Origin: Bacteroidetes bacterium GWB2_32_14
GTDB lineage: Bacteria > Bacteroidota > Bacteroidia > Bacteroidales > UBA12077
Assembly (NCBI GenBank): GCA_001768235.1
Contig: MENK01000030.1
Coordinates: forward strand, 36,387 to 100,386
DNA: 64,000 nucleotides
Direction: 5' to 3'
Below the pieces are notes generated by a model. It did no database searches. It was not told the origin of the DNA and worked only from the letters and a program-made list of their open reading frames with translations. Shown piece after piece: positions 62,467-64,000 of the stretch; position 1 is the stretch's first letter; the number at the start of each line of letters is the position of its first letter. A program made the translations under genes and the position numbers.

Positions 62467-64000
62467 ATGGAAACAAATAAAATATATGATTTCATTCGTG
62501 GGATAGAACTTTTTAAAGGCCTTGACGAAAGTGAACTTTTGATACTTACTACGAATATCCAGGAAAAGAATTACTCGAAAGGACAACTACTATTTGAAGA
62601 AAATGGACCCCGAAAAGATATTTTTATTATTTACAAGGGCGAAGTAGAATTATTTAAAACTATTCATTTTGGTGCAGAAACCCGATTATCTTATTTTAGC
62701 AAGGCAGATTTTTTAGGAGAAGGTTCGTGGGCAAGTGATTCGCCTCATTCAACATCGGCCAGGGCTGTTGAAGATACTACCGTTTTTAGTATTAATAGAA
62801 AATACTTTGATGAAAATGGCCCCGCTACGGTTAAGATTTTCAGTAATATAGCAAGAGTAATATCACGAAGAATGCGTTACTCGAACAACAGGATGTTAAA
62901 TGTGGCAGCACAATACGAATCGGGAAGAACAAGACGGGAGCATGATTTACTTGGCGACAGAGATGTTCCGAACGAATACTTGTATGGTGTTCAGACTTTA
63001 AGGGCTATAGAAAATTTTAATATAAGTGGTGTAACATTAAACTTTTACCCAATTATTATTCAATCATTGGCGATGGTAAAACTTGCAGCCGCGCAGGCAA
63101 ATGCTGAACTTGGGATTTTAGATCAACCGATTACAAATGCTATAATCAGGGCCTGTAATGAAATCATAAATGGAAAATACCATAACCATTTTGTAGTTGA
63201 TATGATTCAGGGTGGTGCCGGAACATCAACAAATATGAATGCAAACGAAGTAATTGCAAACCGGGCATTAGAAATATTAGGTTACGAAAGAGGGCAGTAT
63301 GAATATTGCCATCCGAATAATCATGTTAATTTATCGCAATCAACAAACGATGCTTACCCAACATCGGTAAAAATTGCGATTATAAAAAGTAATGAAAAGC
63401 TGATATCTGTATTAAAAGAGTTAATTGACTCATTTCGCAAAAAAGCGAATGAGTTTTCGCACATCCTGAAAATGGGGCGCACCCAGTTGCAAGATGCTGT
63501 TCCGATGACACTTGGGCAGGCATTTGAAGCTTATGCGGTAACACTTGAAGAAGAAATTGAGCGTTTACAACAGAATGCAAATTTATTTTTAGAGGTAAAC
63601 ATGGGAGCTACAGCTATTGGTACGGGTATAAATTCTGAACCCGAGTATGCTGAAAAGGTAATTAAATATCTTCAAAAAATAACCGGGCTCAAAATTATAA
63701 ATGCTAAAAACCTTGTAGAAGCGACTCAGGATACTGGCGCTTTTGTAATGTATTCATCGGCATTAAAACGTATGGCCGTGAAATTGTCAAAAATATCGAA
63801 TGACTTGCGTTTGTTATCATCAGGGCCAAGAACCGGTTTTAATGAAATTAACTTACCCCCGATGCAACCGGGATCGTCAATTATGCCAGGGAAAGTGAAC
63901 CCTGTAATACCTGAAGTTGTTAACCAGATTGCGTTTAAAGTAATTGGGAATGATTTAACTGTTACATTGGCAGCTGAAGCAGGACAGCTTGAGCTAAATG
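62467..64000 (+). CDS. Cyclic-nucleotide-binding domain fused to aspartate ammonia-lyase, partial at right edge
   Basis: The frame starts at 62467 and runs off the right edge after 511 codons. Residues 1-135 are a CRP/cNMP-binding domain: [73 protein letters not shown]. After a short linker the aspartase fold begins at about 155 ([30 protein letters not shown]), with [39 protein letters not shown], and [12 protein letters not shown] near 469-480. About 110 C-terminal residues are missing. Aspartase deaminates aspartate to fumarate. The attached regulator-like domain could make it respond to a nucleotide; the fusion is seen, the effect is inferred. Confidence 0.92.
   Translation, partial: METNKIYDFIRGIELFKGLDESELLILTTNIQEKNYSKGQLLFEENGPRKDIFIIYKGEVELFKTIHFGAETRLSYFSKADFLGEGSWASDSPHSTSARAVEDTTVFSINRKYFDENGPATVKIFSNIARVISRRMRYSNNRMLNVAAQYESGRTRREHDLLGDRDVPNEYLYGVQTLRAIENFNISGVTLNFYPIIIQSLAMVKLAAAQANAELGILDQPITNAIIRACNEIINGKYHNHFVVDMIQGGAGTSTNMNANEVIANRALEILGYERGQYEYCHPNNHVNLSQSTNDAYPTSVKIAIIKSNEKLISVLKELIDSFRKKANEFSHILKMGRTQLQDAVPMTLGQAFEAYAVTLEEEIERLQQNANLFLEVNMGATAIGTGINSEPEYAEKVIKYLQKITGLKIINAKNLVEATQDTGAFVMYSSALKRMAVKLSKISNDLRLLSSGPRTGFNEINLPPMQPGSSIMPGKVNPVIPEVVNQIAFKVIGNDLTVTLAAEAGQLELN

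Noticed and set aside
63380-63580. Minus-strand frame with cysteine-rich translation
   Set aside because: It is antisense to the aspartase core with no upstream signals.

Overview
The window looks like a chromosomal segment of a low-GC (roughly one third G+C) Bacteroidota, most likely a member of Bacteroidales/Marinilabiliales. The signs are SusC-type TonB-dependent receptors with CarboxypepD_reg-like N-termini, a type IX secretion (T9SS) C-terminal sorting domain, DUF4252 and DUF4956 proteins, a NimA-like protein, RprX/RprY-like regulators, BlaI/M56 pairs, and promoters of the Bacteroides form (TTG, about 20 bp, TAnnTTTG). I see no rRNA, tRNA, CRISPR array, prophage or insertion sequence. 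The species is not identified.

Region 1 (1-10.1 kb) is a molybdenum region, nearly all on the minus strand. It holds a MOSC-MogA/MoaB fusion cut by the left edge, MoaC, a compact MoaA, MoeA, an HD hydrolase, and then a tight cluster: ModE-like winged-helix regulator, TiaS/DUF1743-like protein, ECF-S-like membrane protein, lipoprotein, TonB-dependent receptor. I read the cluster as a candidate molybdenum or tungsten acquisition locus; this is inference. A plus-strand gene for a duplicated beta-rich protein sits between the fusion gene and moaC.

Region 2 (10.2-18 kb) has ppnP divergent from pruA (a 22-bp dyad overlaps the pruA promoter), an ALDH7-type dehydrogenase, a DUF3795 protein, a lipoprotein, a small Cys-containing secreted protein and an RprXY-like two-component system.

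Region 3 (18-29.5 kb) has a calcineurin-like phosphatase facing a VTC / DUF4956 / CotH-like operon, then DUF1028, Ste24-type M48 protease, YgiD-type dioxygenase, MORN-TonB protein, TrmO, CPBP protease and NimA-like protein. Region 4 (29.5-41.4 kb) has a PAS-GAF histidine kinase, two envelope lipoproteins, a BlaI / M56-M23 pair with tandem operators, DUF4252, a VWA protein and a LytS/LytT-like pair.

Region 5 (41.4-54.4 kb) has a 1742-residue T9SS-exported repeat protein, an M64 peptidase, a BadF-type sugar kinase with an oligopeptide-binding lipoprotein, and a TonB-dependent receptor preceded by a clear TPP riboswitch (a probable thiamine receptor). Region 6 (54.4-64 kb) has thioredoxin, a CCA-adding-type nucleotidyltransferase, an exported EEP phosphatase with a beta-helix lipoprotein, a GNAT, a TolC homologue, a trypsin-fold protein with apparently lost His and Asp, and a cyclic-nucleotide-binding domain fused to aspartase, cut by the right edge.

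The strongest candidates for something little described are the ModE/TiaS-like/TonB cluster, the cNBD-aspartase fusion, the VTC-DUF4956-CotH operon and the degenerate protease.
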